From: Lottia gigantea
Lineage: Eukaryota > Mollusca > Gastropoda > Lottiidae
DNA length: 64,000 bases
Direction: 5' to 3'
Assembly (NCBI RefSeq): GCF_000327385.1
Contig: NW_008706747.1
Coordinates: 2,962,666 to 3,026,665 of the forward strand
Shown here one piece after another: positions 13,757 through 25,239 of this stretch (the first letter of the stretch is position 1; each line of letters starts with the position of its first letter). The notes under the pieces were generated by a model, which worked only from the letters and a program-made list of their open reading frames with translations, was not told where the DNA came from and searched no databases. The position numbers and the translations under genes were made by a program.

Positions 13757-13816
13757 CGACTTGGTAATTAGGTGGGCGAATTAGTAATTAGAGGGGCGAC
13801 ATTGTAATTAATTGTA
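13757..13816 (+). promoter_or_regulatory. Three TAATTA sites at an exact 20-bp pitch
   Basis: TAATTA at 13765, 13785 and 13805 inside three related 20-bp units that begin CGACTTGG, CGAATTAG and CGACATTG. TAATTA is the core site of Antp-, paired- and LIM-type homeodomains. A pitch of 20 bp is near two helical turns. Function is inferred. Confidence 0.45.
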
Positions 13817-15844
13817 AGTCACAAACAGGCGTTTTTAGTCGCGAGGGACCAAGATTTCAGATTTACAAGGTCTCTGGTAGTTTACGAAGGACACTGGAAA
13901 TCCACAGCTATATATTTCACATTATGTGAGTTAACGTCTGCTTCCAGATAACTTATATCACAGACTAGGTAGTTGGTGATAGATGACAAGGACAAGTTAA
14001 TGTCCGTTTCCAGCTAAAGCTGATATCACAGACTATAGACGGACACTGGAAGTCCAGCGCTAAAAGGCCTAATGCACGTAGTATCACAGGATTTACAGTA
14101 CCTTAAATTAAAAGTGAAATTCCAAATTATCGTTTTTTTTAATTTTCAGTCAAAGAATTTTTACGGTAGCCTAAAAAAATGTTTAAAGGTTCGCATAAAC
14201 AACGAATACAGGCACTTGCTACATATGGCGACGGACGGCAACCGTTTTACTACTTACATGAACTATAAAGCCAGGCCTGTGCTACATTTCACGACGGATT
14301 GTTTAAAAACATGTAATCGCTACTTGAAACGAAATAAAATTCGATCGTTTTGGTTGTTTCATTACTGATATTTAAAGGCAAAACTATGGTACTCGACGAA
14401 ACAAGACAGAACGATGCCCCGAGCGCAATCAAATGAATGTTAAACTAACGCTAAATTTTTGTTTATTTTAACGATTTTTCACGGCTAATCTCGCGAGAGT
14501 GGTGCCTGTGGCCTGGTTGCAATGCGACTACAATCTAATTTCCTACACGACATCAAGAAGGCTTCATTTTCATTATAGGACCCACTTAAAACGAGGAAAA
14601 TATCAACTCATTGTTCAGGGTTTATCAATCGAGCGCGTCCTTATTACTTCGAAGTTGGACGTTTAAAAAAGGTTTCGTTTCGTTAAAATGACTAAATTCT
14701 TATATGTAAAGTTAGTAACGCATTCGCAGAAATGCATCACGTTCCATGCATTAGAATCATTTTAAAAACACATAAGAGTTGCACAGGAGTTGCGTTCGAA
14801 ACCTGTTACCGCTATTTAATTTGCAACCATACGCTACCAGTGATCGCTATGTTGACCACTTAACCCTTTCAATACAGAACAGGCTAATCGAAGATAAATA
14901 TTCAAGTAGATTTTAATTGTATATTATACTCTACTGACATATATATCGGAAACAATAAATTCATATCTCTTCTAATAACCGGCTACAATCAAATTATATT
15001 ATTAAATAATCCGAAACGAAATCACGATATACGCTAATAAAGCGAAACGAAAGCATTATCTAAGTAAATTATAGTCTTTGTTGACGTTATTGTATCTCTC
15101 GATTGTGGGTTTGTGAGGACTGAAAATTATTCAAAGAAAATATTCGTGATTTCACGCGCTCACCCCGACGTTCCACTGTCGTTCCGTATTCAAACGCAGT
15201 CGTGGGTGAAATTGCTTTGAAGCTGGCAACCCCGAATTGTCGCCGTAATTACCGTGCCAAGATTACTACCAAATTAGATATTTGAAAAGATTTTCACAGC
15301 ATTTTTTATACCATTTAATTGAATTTTGGCAAACGCTTGTGTCATGTTCGAATCCAATGAAATTTTTAATTTTGACAAGTTCTTTACTCGATTTCTAAAA
15401 GTAAACGAAAATTAATTAAGAAATTTCTAAAACTTAAGTACGAATTCATAATCTTTTCAGTTTGTACATGGGGTTCCTTGAAAAATTAATGAGGAGCGTA
15501 ATGGCGTTTAATTGAATTCTGAACGACAAGAATATAATTTCTTACAACTAATTTATTTCCAAAATTTACTGGAATGATTCCGAATTTTACAGACAATAAC
15601 TCTTTTGAAAATCTACAACAATTGGACATAGTTGGGACATGGTTAAACTGGTAAAAATATAAGAAAACAATACCGACTCGTACGAAGTCAACTTTTGAAG
15701 AAATTTGATAAATTAATTCAAGTCGGAATAATTAACGTTTTAGAATTGACTTCATTCATTTACTAGTCTATGAAATTTTTATATATTCCTTTTAAATATA
15801 AAGTCGCATATTTTTGATACGTTTTTTTGAAAGCTGCGTGTGAT
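13817..15844. other. Gene-free stretch with a small duplication and a 43-bp local repeat
   Basis: 13886-14066 repeats GGACACTGGAAATCCA and TATCACAGACTA with changes (old tandem duplication). The 43 bases at 14521-14563 recur with one difference at 15896-15938. 15150-15290 is unrepetitive and relatively GC-rich. No gene is seen; the 98-codon frame at 14072-14368 has no recognisable domain. Confidence 0.4.
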
Positions 15845-16020
15845 GTAGAAATAGACTTCTGATTGAATATTGGAGAGGTGCAAATTGATGCTATCAATGC
15901 GACTACAATCTAATTTCTTACACGACATCAAGAAGGCTGCGTACGTGGCAGACGACAGACGTGTGATTGAAAATTTGAATGGTGCAATTTGATGCGATCA
16001 GTGTTCCTGAAACACATAAA
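15845..16020 (+). repeat. R2 repeat, two partial copies
   Basis: GAGGTGCAAATTGATG near 15872 and GAATGGTGCAATTTGATG near 15977, the latter followed by CAGTGTTCCTGAAACACA, which is the parent phrase of the 59-bp array near 59 kb. They flank the second copy of the 43-bp repeat. Confidence 0.6.
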
Positions 16021-16121
16021 AAGTTTAGAAAACATCTTGGCAATCCCTTTAAGCATCCCAAATTCTTCGATACTCGTGGGCACTTTCCAAGATCTAAATA
16101 AAGGCACAAGCACTTGACAAG

Positions 16122-16195
16122 TCATCTTTACTGGCGACTCAGCTGTAAATGGGTATGGATAATCTGATCAAGGTCAATAAAGAAGTTTGGCCCGG
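16122..16195 (+). repeat. R3 SINE-like repeat copy B
   Basis: AAGTCATCTTTACTGGCGAC, then CAGCTGTAAATGGGTATGG and GATAATCTG, ending in AAGGTCAATA. Directly follows the R2 copy, so R2 and R3 could be parts of one longer element. Confidence 0.7.
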
Positions 16196-16239
16196 GATTT
16201 TTGCATTGTTAATAATACTTTTCGTTTTTAATTACTTCT

Positions 16240-16610
16240 TTGATATAGGAAGATGGCGAGTTGCGTTCGATGCAGGTGTTTAGGGTAGAATAATTTCCGG
16301 TATGAAATCCAGTTCAAGATGGCGGCCAAACCTCTTGAGTTCTAATTATCGCCTTGTTTTGCCTTCCACGGCATCTTGGTGAAGCTGTGGCGGAAGTTGG
16401 AAAGGAAAATGGCGGACTTGTTTCTGGTAATTGGTTGCTATAATTGTCGTCTGCGACATCAAACGTTGCTGGGGGTCTGGTCTCTGCTGCCTGAAACAAA
16501 AATTAATTAGTGTAAAGGTCTAATTAGTAGTATTCTAATTAGGGGTGGAAACATCCATCGACAGGGGGCGCCGATATTGTCAATAATAGGAAAATGGCAG
16601 CGTTCCGAAG
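16240..16610. promoter_or_regulatory. Motif-dense segment, candidate cis-regulatory module or promoter
   Basis: Contains YY1-type words GAAGATGGCGAG (16248), CAAGATGGCGGCC (16315) and AAAATGGCGGAC (16406). It also has three TAATTAG sites (16504, 16521, 16536) and a CTCF-like TCGACAGGGGGCGC (16558-16571, 11 of 14). The stretch is not repetitive. A splice-acceptor-like tract on the minus strand (TTTTTGTTTCAG, AG at 16492-16491) precedes 59 sense codons. Confidence 0.4.
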
Positions 16611-16858
16611 CTTATAAATGTCAGAAAAAATCATAACAATATAACAAGGATGAAGTCATGGTTTGGAAAAATCTATTGATAGTCATCGTCTGGGCAGTGC
16701 AAAGCTTAAGCCCATTTTATGCAGCATTTGAGCTTTTCGCCTCTTCAAAATTTACACCTTTACCAAGCATTTTCGGCAAGCAAAGCATCTGCACAATGCC
16801 AAGCTATTTCGAACTGCGTCGAATACCTTGACTTCAATAGTAATCTTTTTTGTTTCTT

Positions 16859-17165
16859 ACTTTGCTAGGCACTATCTGTTAGCAAATTGGAAAAGGGTAG
16901 TTCTAGGTTCTACTTTGCTAAGCACTATCTGTTAGCGAATTGGAAAAGGGTAGCTCTTAGTTCTACTTAGCTGAGCACTATCTGTTAGCGAATTGGAAAA
17001 GGGTAGCTCTTAGTTCTACTTTGCTAAGCACTATCTGTTAGCGAATTGGAAAAGGGTAGCTCTTAGTTCTACTTAGCTGAGCACTATCAGTTAGCGAATT
17101 GGAAAAGGGTAGCTCTTAGTTCTACTTAGCTGAGCACTATCTGTTAGCGAATTGGAAAAGATAGT
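16859..17165 (+). repeat. 53-bp minisatellite, about 5.8 copies
   Basis: Unit starts ACTTTGCTAAGCAC or ACTTAGCTGAGCAC, then TATCTGTTAGCGAATTGG and AAAAGGGTAGCTCTTAG. The two start variants follow the order A, A, B, A, B, B. Very low divergence apart from the first copy. Confidence 0.95.
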
Positions 17166-19250
17166 TTTGTGCCAATATACGGGTAGATCGTCTAGAACTG
17201 AGTAATATTCAATGTTTCCAGTTATAAAAGAAAACTAATAATTCTCCGAGTCCATTCATACTTCTGTCACTTAAATCTTTCCACTAATGGCATTTTCCCG
17301 CGCTACCTGATTAATCGCAGACGAATTCCTAAGCCGACATTTTTTTAATATCAGAAATTAATTTTTGCCTACAACATCAAAAATACAGGAAAATCAACAG
17401 AAATTCGGCAAAAATTCACGTGCTAAGCTATTTCATTAAAAACTAGAAACGTGTCACGTGCGTCTGATATTGACGTCTGCGTAAGTTCGTGCACGTGGTC
17501 TACGACCTAATCCGCGGCTGTATTCTCTTCGGCTCGTGTTTAATATTTAGAAAGGCTTCTCGTGTAAATCGCTCCAATCTTCACCAGGTCGTTAAGGGGG
17601 CGCTTTAAGTCATTCATTGATGGGATTTTGACGTGAACGAGGGTGATTCCAGTTCTGATTTTACATGAAAATAATGGCGCGGACTATTACACGGCTTGTT
17701 GGAGTGAATACCGTCTCATTTAGCGGTAACTAACTTGTCAAACATCCATTTTAAAGAGGGTCACATGATGGGGGTCAAATCTCGTAAATCAACGCTAAAT
17801 CTCATCCTCTTAACGATAACATCGACACGCCATTTTATGCAATTTGTTGATTAAATATTTTCAGTCTAAAATCGCAAAGAAATGAAATGGAATAGAGGAC
17901 GATATTATATTCTTCTGCTGCTGTTATCCTAATAAAGTTGGGCAACGCAATGCAGTGTTCCGTGAGGGAAATTTTGCAAGTCCACTTTTCATCAATTACC
18001 ACTGTCGAGAATTTAAAAATGCACAGCCTTAAGCACGCAGACCTCGGTTGATTGTCCCATCCGAATGACTCGACGCTTTTTCCATGCCAGCCCCTCTGAC
18101 CTGCATCACTGACATGGGGGAAGTATGTTTAACAATCCGAAAGTAACCACTCCGTGAACCTAGAGACTGCTGCGAAAGTGGAACTTGAAATGCAAGGAAA
18201 ATCAATTTTGAAATTTAGTTCCACTAAAAGTCTGAGAAATTCAGGTTATAGGAGATTTGGTATTTACGTTTATGATTCCAAATGATTGGAATTTGTGTAA
18301 GAGCTTAGAAAGAATAACAACGTGCAAAAGACAAATATTGAAAAGACGTTCAGGTCGCTGCATGTTCTGAACAGGGAAAAATCAAATAACGACTTTAATT
18401 TCTAGTGCAAAGATGCTTAGTAAGAGTTTAAGAGTTGATTCGCCCAGTTGCAGAATGGAATCGGGTGATGTGAAAAGGTGCCAAAATATTCATTGTACAT
18501 CTCAAATACCATGAAATCCATTATTATTTAATATGTGAACGCTCACGAATACCAAATAAAAGACATTATCAAAATGGAGTTTTACTTCCGATACCGACAG
18601 CAAATACTAAAACGCTTAGAGAATTTCAGAAATTTGAAGCTGGTTTTGCGCCCTAAATTTTGAAGTAGCTTGCTATTAGGGACAGATTGCCAAAAAAAGG
18701 CCTAAATATCAGAAAAGAAACTTAAATCTTTAAAATATAGTAACCTCAGTTATTTTACGTCTTAAAATGCACCCAAATTTCAACATAGGCATAGTTTTGA
18801 AAAACTAATTTTCAAAAGTGAGAAGCCGTTCGAGTTAAATCCTTTAAATTAATAGAAACTTTGGCTAAAACATTATCCCGAGGCAGGAATCGAAGACGAA
18901 GCAGAAAATTCAATTAAAATATAGAAACATCAAAGACGTGGCCCGAGGACACGTGACATGCACGTGACTCACGTGACAGGTGTGAAGCGGCGTTCGGTTG
19001 ATAATGTTATCATCCAATAGGGACCGGAGCTTTGTAACGTAATCTCCAGTATTTGTCTTGAATAATGATGAAGACACAACGTTTCAATTTATAGCCAATC
19101 AAAAAAAACATATTTAACGTGTTATCTGGATTTTTTTTGATTAACACACTTTTATGAAACAGATTATAACCCTAACTTTGTAAATTGTAACAAGGATAAA
19201 ATATTTCTATACATTGGAAAGCAGGGATCTGACAAGAAAACTTAAAAACT
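17166..19250. other. Gene-free stretch with CACGTG clusters and one R1 copy
   Basis: CACGTG at 17417, 17455 and 17492, and three within 26 bp at 18950, 18961 and 18970. A probable R1 copy (+) spans about 17880-17985, with GGGCAACGCAATGCAGTG and GAGGGAAATTTTGC. Otherwise unrepetitive; no open frame is worth calling. Confidence 0.45.
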
Positions 19251-19289
19251 TTTGACGATTCATGTCAAATGGTTTGCGCGAAAGTCACG

Positions 19290-19357
19290 TTATAATCCGA
19301 TCTCGGTTTGGCTGGAATTGCAGGAACCATAGACGGAGAGTGTGAATGGTGCAAATA
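19290..19357 (+). repeat. R2 repeat copy
   Basis: ATAATCCGATCTCGG, then TGGAATTGCAGGAACC, AGACGGAG and GAATGGTGCAAATAAG, collinear with the copy at 10190-10302. Confidence 0.6.
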
Positions 19358-19449
19358 AGTGTATTTTTCAACGCACTTGGCTATGAAAAATTTCCTATTT
19401 TCGTTTTACCTTCACGAGCACCCGACAGTTGAAAAGCGGAAAAACAATT

Positions 19450-19565
19450 TACCCCCCTGTCCTGACAAAATTTCCCTCAGTACACACCGTACGGTGTTGC
19501 ATGAAATAATCAGTCCAATCAGGTACAGAAAGGTAAAACAGGTTAAACACACGTCATTTCATTTA
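19450..19565 (-). repeat. R1 interspersed repeat copy, fuller length
   Basis: CTGTCCTGACAAAATTTCCC, then a GTGTTGC word, AGTCCAATCAGGTACAG, AAAGGTAAAACAGG and TCATTTCATTT. This is the same order as at 25105-25235, showing that the array unit is only the tail of a longer repeat. A further R1 tail fragment in the reverse sense is at 19643-19680. Confidence 0.65.
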
Positions 19566-19699
19566 CCTGCACGAAGACAACTGTTTTGGTTCAAAATGAA
19601 AAGAGAATCAAAGAAATTAATTTGAAGAGTCAGATCAAAAGGACTGAAATGGAGTTTTACGTCTTACATTTTCTTGCAGCAATCATATCAAATGAGATC

Positions 19700-22280
19700 A
19701 ATCAGAGTTCGATTAATTGAAACAACTTAAAATATTTTTCATTAAATCACCTCCCTTTGAAGAAAGCGAGAAACACAACTTAATAAAAGTAACACGGATT
19801 TGCCGCTGTTCTAATCTAGACGATGACAAAGAAAACGTGAAGTCATTAGTTTCTGCTATGAAATATGGTATCCAGGTGGCATGCGAGACGACGGACAAAT
19901 TAAGCTAGGTGTTATTCCGTGCTGCACCGTCTACACTATTTAATAACGAAACAGATTAAACTATTGAAATTCAAAGGATTAAGAATCTAATACCCGTGAT
20001 CTATTGAAAAGACGGTGAATAGCTTTATTGTATTCTTATAAAAAAGGTCCGGATGACTTGCTAATACCAGTAAACTCATTCTTTGTGTTTGATAAATCAG
20101 CGCACACCAAATTTAATAATCATGATCTAGTCACCGTAAGGCTGTCAACCGATCAAAAGTTACGTGGCAAGTCAGGTAGTGCATGAATTATTCGCTACAC
20201 CGCTTTCTAATTATGAAATTTTCTAATCATAAAAGGCAAAACAAACATTTGAGTCTTGTGAATCGCAGGTCATTCAAAACATTTCAATGAAATGTTGCTA
20301 AATTTATCAAATTTTGATTCAAATGGGAAAATGATTTAGGTGGGGATCGCTTGAAAACTGTTCGAGTGTAAAAAACAACTTGGCATGGTAAGGCCAATTC
20401 TGTGTCTTAATAAATATATATATTTCATGAAATAAAACGGAGTTTTACGTCCTACTTTTAAGAACAATTTAATACTATATAGGCGATTCCGCTGACAATT
20501 ATCAACGACAACAATTGAGCTCAAAATTTAATATTTTCATTTATAGTTGCATAACATTTGTCTAAGAATGTCTTCGGGTCCACAGAAATATAATTTTTTG
20601 ACAATTTTACATTTCAAATAAACACATTTCTCTCATGGAATTACTCATGATAACGACCAACATTTTTTGACTGAAAATTTCCCTCTGTAAATTGTAAAAT
20701 AATATTCCTCGTGATATTTTCAATGGCTGTCCTCCTTCGTGGGCTCAACCAGGAGCAGGAGGGTAGGTTGTAAAATTCCATTTCATTTCATTTCTTTGGT
20801 GAATGTAAATGGATTTTTAATTTGCATAAAGTTCAATTTCAATTCATTTCCTTGGTTCTAAAAACTATTGTATGCAAATGGATTTTTAATTTTGATCAAG
20901 TTTACTTTCATTTTATTTCATTTATAAACTTAAAGTCTGTCTGTTTTATTTCTTTATTTTTTGCTGTTGTCTGCAAATGGATTTTGCTTTTGGCAAGATT
21001 TAAAGACATCGATTTGCTCAAGAGTTATAAAGCAATAAGGAAGATTGTATTTATGACAATTAAATCTAAAACATTAATTACATACAGAGTAATTTCCCTT
21101 TACTTATAACTCTTCAATCAATAAGGTACAAAAGGTATAGGAAATTATAGAATTTCTACGCAGGAAATCAGAACTAGGCCTACTTACTCCAAACTGACAA
21201 TGGAAGAATAAAATGAATGAATAAATAAAAAGAAAATGAAATGAATGGAATTTTACACCCTACTTTAATGAATGAATAAAAAGGAATCAATTGAAAAGGA
21301 GTTGTAGGTAATATTTTTCTTAAAATCAAAATCAATTTAATATAACAATAAAATAAAGTGAATTTAAAGTTTTTGTTTTGTAAGTTGACTTATTGGTTAG
21401 GTAATATGAAAGTTTAACAACGTTGTTCAGTGTACAATGAGGAAAATTAGGCTTACTTTCTATACATACCATGGACATATTTAAACTGAATTCTTATGCT
21501 ATACTATTTGTACATCCTTGTGCGAGGGCTTACGTCTTTAAGTCTACGGTCAGCGAATATGAATTTTCTTCTGTCAACTGCATAAAAATAAAATTACCCC
21601 TTAATTCTTTCTAAAACTGTCAACAGCAAAAAAATGAATTTCCCGTAATATTTACTATCAGATTGAGTACAAATTGATCAAGTCGGGTCAGCGAGTTAAA
21701 CATAGACTTTGTAGACCGTGATCCGCTTAAAAAACCAGAAAACGGACTTCAAATCATCAGGCGGTGTTTTAAAATATCGTTTGTTTTCGCTCTGTTTATA
21801 ATGCTTTATAAAGTCAACCCAAATCGATTAAAAAACTGTCACATTTGTACGATTGAAACGTCGATATATAACAAAAATAGAAAATATAAATTATTGTAGT
21901 GCAATAAATGTAGGATCATCTCATCGGCCATTTTCAAATCTTAGATTTAAGCTTTTAAGTATAAAATTTGAGCTCAAAATTAAGTTTCTATTTGAAGCTA
22001 AACAAATGAGATCTACTAATTCATTTCAAAACTGTACGAAGATAATCTCCTATCTTTAGTTTTAAGCTTTTAGTTTTTAAAAAAAATGAGCTCAACTGTA
22101 ATAATTATCATTCTGATTAATAGCTTAAAAGTAGAGCTCAAATTTTTAAGCTCAAGTACGGCCGAAATTAAAAGCTCAACGGATGCCTATATCCGACACT
22201 CCTCAAAATTTTATCACATACATGTATATACATAGTGAGAGGACAATACAAGCACTTCGGTTCGACATTACTAAATACTA
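19700..22280. other. Gene-free AT-rich stretch with R1 fragments
   Basis: R1 tail fragments at about 20425-20460, 20755-20800 and 21235-21270. 20760-21000 is an old tandem series (about 70-85-bp period) sharing GCAAATGGATTTT and TTTCATTTCATTT, with octamer words ATTTGCAT at 20820 and ATGCAAAT at 20872. No convincing gene. Confidence 0.4.
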
Positions 22281-22283
22281 AAA

Positions 22284-22507
22284 ATACTAAATCAACCAGG
22301 AATTGTCCGTTAAAGGAATACTAAATCGTAATAACAGGAGAAATTATCTATCTTAAGTGTTATTAATATCACAAGGAGGAAGATGGGCATTCCAAAAATA
22401 TATTGAAATTATAAGGATAAATTAAAAACCCAAGGTCTCACGATTCGAACCGTAAAACGAAACCCGAAATCCAAACAACAATACGAAGAAGCTACTGAAC
22501 TTTTTGC
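22284..22507 (+). repeat. R4 repeat, copy 1
   Basis: About 224 bp from ATACTAAATCAACCAGGAAT to GAAGCTACTGAACTTTTT. Includes AAGGAGGAAGATGGGCATTC and ATTCGAACCGTAAAACGAAA. About 90% identical by eye to 23859-24097. Confidence 0.9.
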
Positions 22508-23858
22508 CTAATGTATTTACTCCTTAGCAATCGTACAAGGAAGTAAATTCCAACATCTTTAAAAATATCCAGACTCATAAAAAATATATTTTCATCTTTG
22601 ACAAAATTTCAGACTTTTAAATTTTTTTATTCAAAAAAAAAAATCTTGCTAACGAAGTAACTTATTAAGGCTTTTAATTGATTTCTGTGGAAAATCGCCA
22701 CCCCATTCACCCCACGTATTCAATCAGCACAAAAACAACCGACCGTCATCCATTCAGCATCTACTCCGCCTTTCAACTCACTTAATAACACCACAATTTC
22801 TTTTTATACCAAAATAAAGCTAATTTGACTAGCTCCGTCTATTAGCGACTCTTTAAAATTGTGGAATTGAAAAGAAACGAAACGTGTGATAAAAATTGCG
22901 GTAAATGAAAAAAGCCTCAATTAGAAAGGAGAGTTTTAGAAAAGGGGGGTAATGAGATCGAATAAGGACTAATTACACGAGTTATGGCCCCTGAGGAAAT
23001 AAATTTGTTACAATTTATCGGACTGAATATTTAATGAACCTTCAGTAAAATTCAGAAAATCTCCAATTAATTCTGATTTTTCGTTTTTTGTTTAATTTTC
23101 TATATAATTATGAAATTTGTAGACACCAATTAATACAAAAAATCAATTTTCAATGTTGTCTTGGTGTAACCTTCTAAATCAAGAGACGGATAGCCAAGAA
23201 ATTGTAACTTTTCGTTTTATTTTCTTTGTCATTTTTGCAGAAACCATTCGCGAAAAGGTCGAACGTAACGTAAATGACGATCAAAATTGTGTTGCACAAA
23301 AACCCACGTCCTTCAAAAGAAATCGGAAAAATGAAGAAAAATGCTTTGCGAGTCAATTCAAGGATAAAATCTATAGCAAGAAACCACAAATGCCCATATA
23401 AATAATAATACTAGTGATTTGGTGAAGCTCAACTCAAAATTCCAGAAATATCAAAAATTTTATCTTCTCTTTAACAAACTTTAATGCATAAATTTAGGGG
23501 AAAATTGGTCTCACAATTTTTGCAATGTAAATATTAATTCTGGTTTTAATTTTCGGAACACCATTTCCTTTTTACAAATATTATTTCGTTTTCTATTTAA
23601 TAGCGGAATGTTGCCAATTCTAGCAAATGAACGAAGAAAAATCTGAATTTTGTTGGACAGAAATTCGCATAAATCTCTCGCTGAGTGCTAGTAAATAAAA
23701 TGTGGATTGGCATGTGGAATACGGGTCGATTTTATGACAGGCCTTCTATTCATGAAGTCTTTGAGTATTATTTGTTATTCGTTAACTCGGGTCTGATCCG
23801 ATATCTCCGTGTCTCATCGATTTTCTCGAGGTTGAAGCCAGTCGACACTTTTAGATTC
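22508..23858. other. Segment between the two R4 copies
   Basis: AT-rich and without a convincing gene. The 82-codon frame at 23153-23401 has no recognisable domain and lies in DNA of the same composition as its flanks. Confidence 0.4.
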
Positions 23859-24097
23859 ATACTAAATCAACCAGGAATTGTCCGTTAAAGGAATACTAAA
23901 TCGTAATAACAGGAAAAATGTATCTATCTTAACAGTTATTAATATCATAAGGAGGAAGATGGGCATTCAAAAAATATATTAAAATTATAAGGATAAATTA
24001 AAAACCCAATGTCTAACGATTCGAACCGTAAAACGAAACCCGAATTCCATACAACAATACGATTGGCAATACTTTACTTGAAGCTACTGAACTTTTT
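23859..24097 (+). repeat. R4 repeat, copy 2
   Basis: Same orientation as copy 1, with a short extra segment before GAAGCTACTGAACTTTTT. It leads straight into the 20-bp array, and its phrase ATCATAAGGAGGAAGATGG resembles the AATCACAAGGAGAAAA phrase at the far end of that array. Confidence 0.9.
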
Positions 24098-24170
24098 ATG
24101 TGAGGAAGTATATCAATCATAACCGAGGAAGTATTTCATAATGAAAATTGCTATCGAAACAAAACTATTA

Positions 24171-24990
24171 TTCAAATCACAAAACTATCTAGCAAATCAC
24201 AAAACTATCTAGCAAATCATAAAACTATCTAGCAAAACTATCTAACAAATCACAAAACTATCTAACAAATCACAAAACTATTTAGCAAATCACAAAACTA
24301 TCTAGCAAATCACAAAACTATCTAGCAAATCACAAAACTATCTAGCAAATCACAAAACTATCTAGCAAATCACAAAACTATCTAACAAATCACAAAACTA
24401 TCTAGCAAAACTATCTAACAAATCACAAAACTATCTAACAAATCACAAAACTATCTAACAAATCACAAAACTATTTAGCAAATCACAAAACTATTTAGCA
24501 AATCATAAAACTATTTAGCAAATCACAAAACTATCTAACAAATCACAAAACTATTTAGCAAATCACAAAACTGTTTAGCAAATCACAAAACTATCTAGCA
24601 AATCACAAAACTATCTAGCAAATCACAAAACTATCTAACAAATCACAAAACTATCTAACAAATCACAAAACTATCTAGCAAATCACAAAACTGTTTAGCA
24701 AATCACAAAACTATCTAGCAAATCACAAAACTGTTTAGCAAATCACAAAACTATCTAGCAAATCACAAAACTATCTAGCGAATCACAAGGAGAAAACTAT
24801 CAATTTAATCACAAGGAGAAAAATGGCATGTCATAAAACAAAACTATTATTCAAATCACAAAACTATTTAGCAAATCACAAAACTATCTAGCAAATCACA
24901 AAACTATCTAGCAAATCACAAGGAGAAAACTATCAATTTAATCATAAGGAGAAAACTGGCATGTCATAAAACAAAACTATCATTTGAATC
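24171..24990 (+). repeat. 20-bp satellite array with flanking higher-order blocks
   Basis: About 30 copies of AAATCACAAAACTATCTAGC (variants TTTAGC, CTAACA, GTTTAGC) from 24171 to 24787. A block of about 60 bp (AATCACAAGGAGAAAACTAT through ATGTCATAAAACAAAACTAT) follows, then about four more copies (24848-24921), then the same block again. The block duplication period is about 134 bp. Confidence 0.95.
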
Positions 24991-25104
24991 ACACGGAGAT
25001 AAACTAATATATACCCATTAAAACTGTTATTCAAATCATAACAGCAATTTATTGTTGATGTTCGTGCACAGCGTAAAACTACTAACTTAAATTTACGGAT
25101 TGGA

Positions 25105-25235
25105 AATAAAAGAAGAGTCGGCCAATACCGCTGTCCTGGCAAAATTTTCCCCATTGCCCAGCACATGGCGTTGCTCATCCATTAACCCAAGTAGGTGCAA
25201 GAGAGTAGGACGTAAAACTCCATTCATTTAATTTG
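25105..25235 (-). repeat. R1 interspersed repeat copy, fuller length
   Basis: CTGTCCTGGCAAAATTTTCC, a CATGGCGTTGCTCATCC word, AAGTAGGTGCAAG, then AGTAGGACGTAAAACTCC and a TTCATTT tail. Best single example of the R1 tail joined to upstream sequence. Confidence 0.7.
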
Positions 25236-25239
25236 AATT

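Noticed and set aside
20815-20880. Octamer (ATTTGCAT/ATGCAAAT) sites as a SoxB1-POU enhancer
   Set aside because: They occur at related places of an old tandem series in AT-rich DNA, with no adjoining Sox site in the proper spacing.
22284-24097. R4 direct repeats as the two ends of a short LTR-type element
   Set aside because: The repeats lack TG...CA ends, no primer-binding site or coding remnant lies between them, and copy 2 is tied to a satellite. Two insertions or a duplication fit better.
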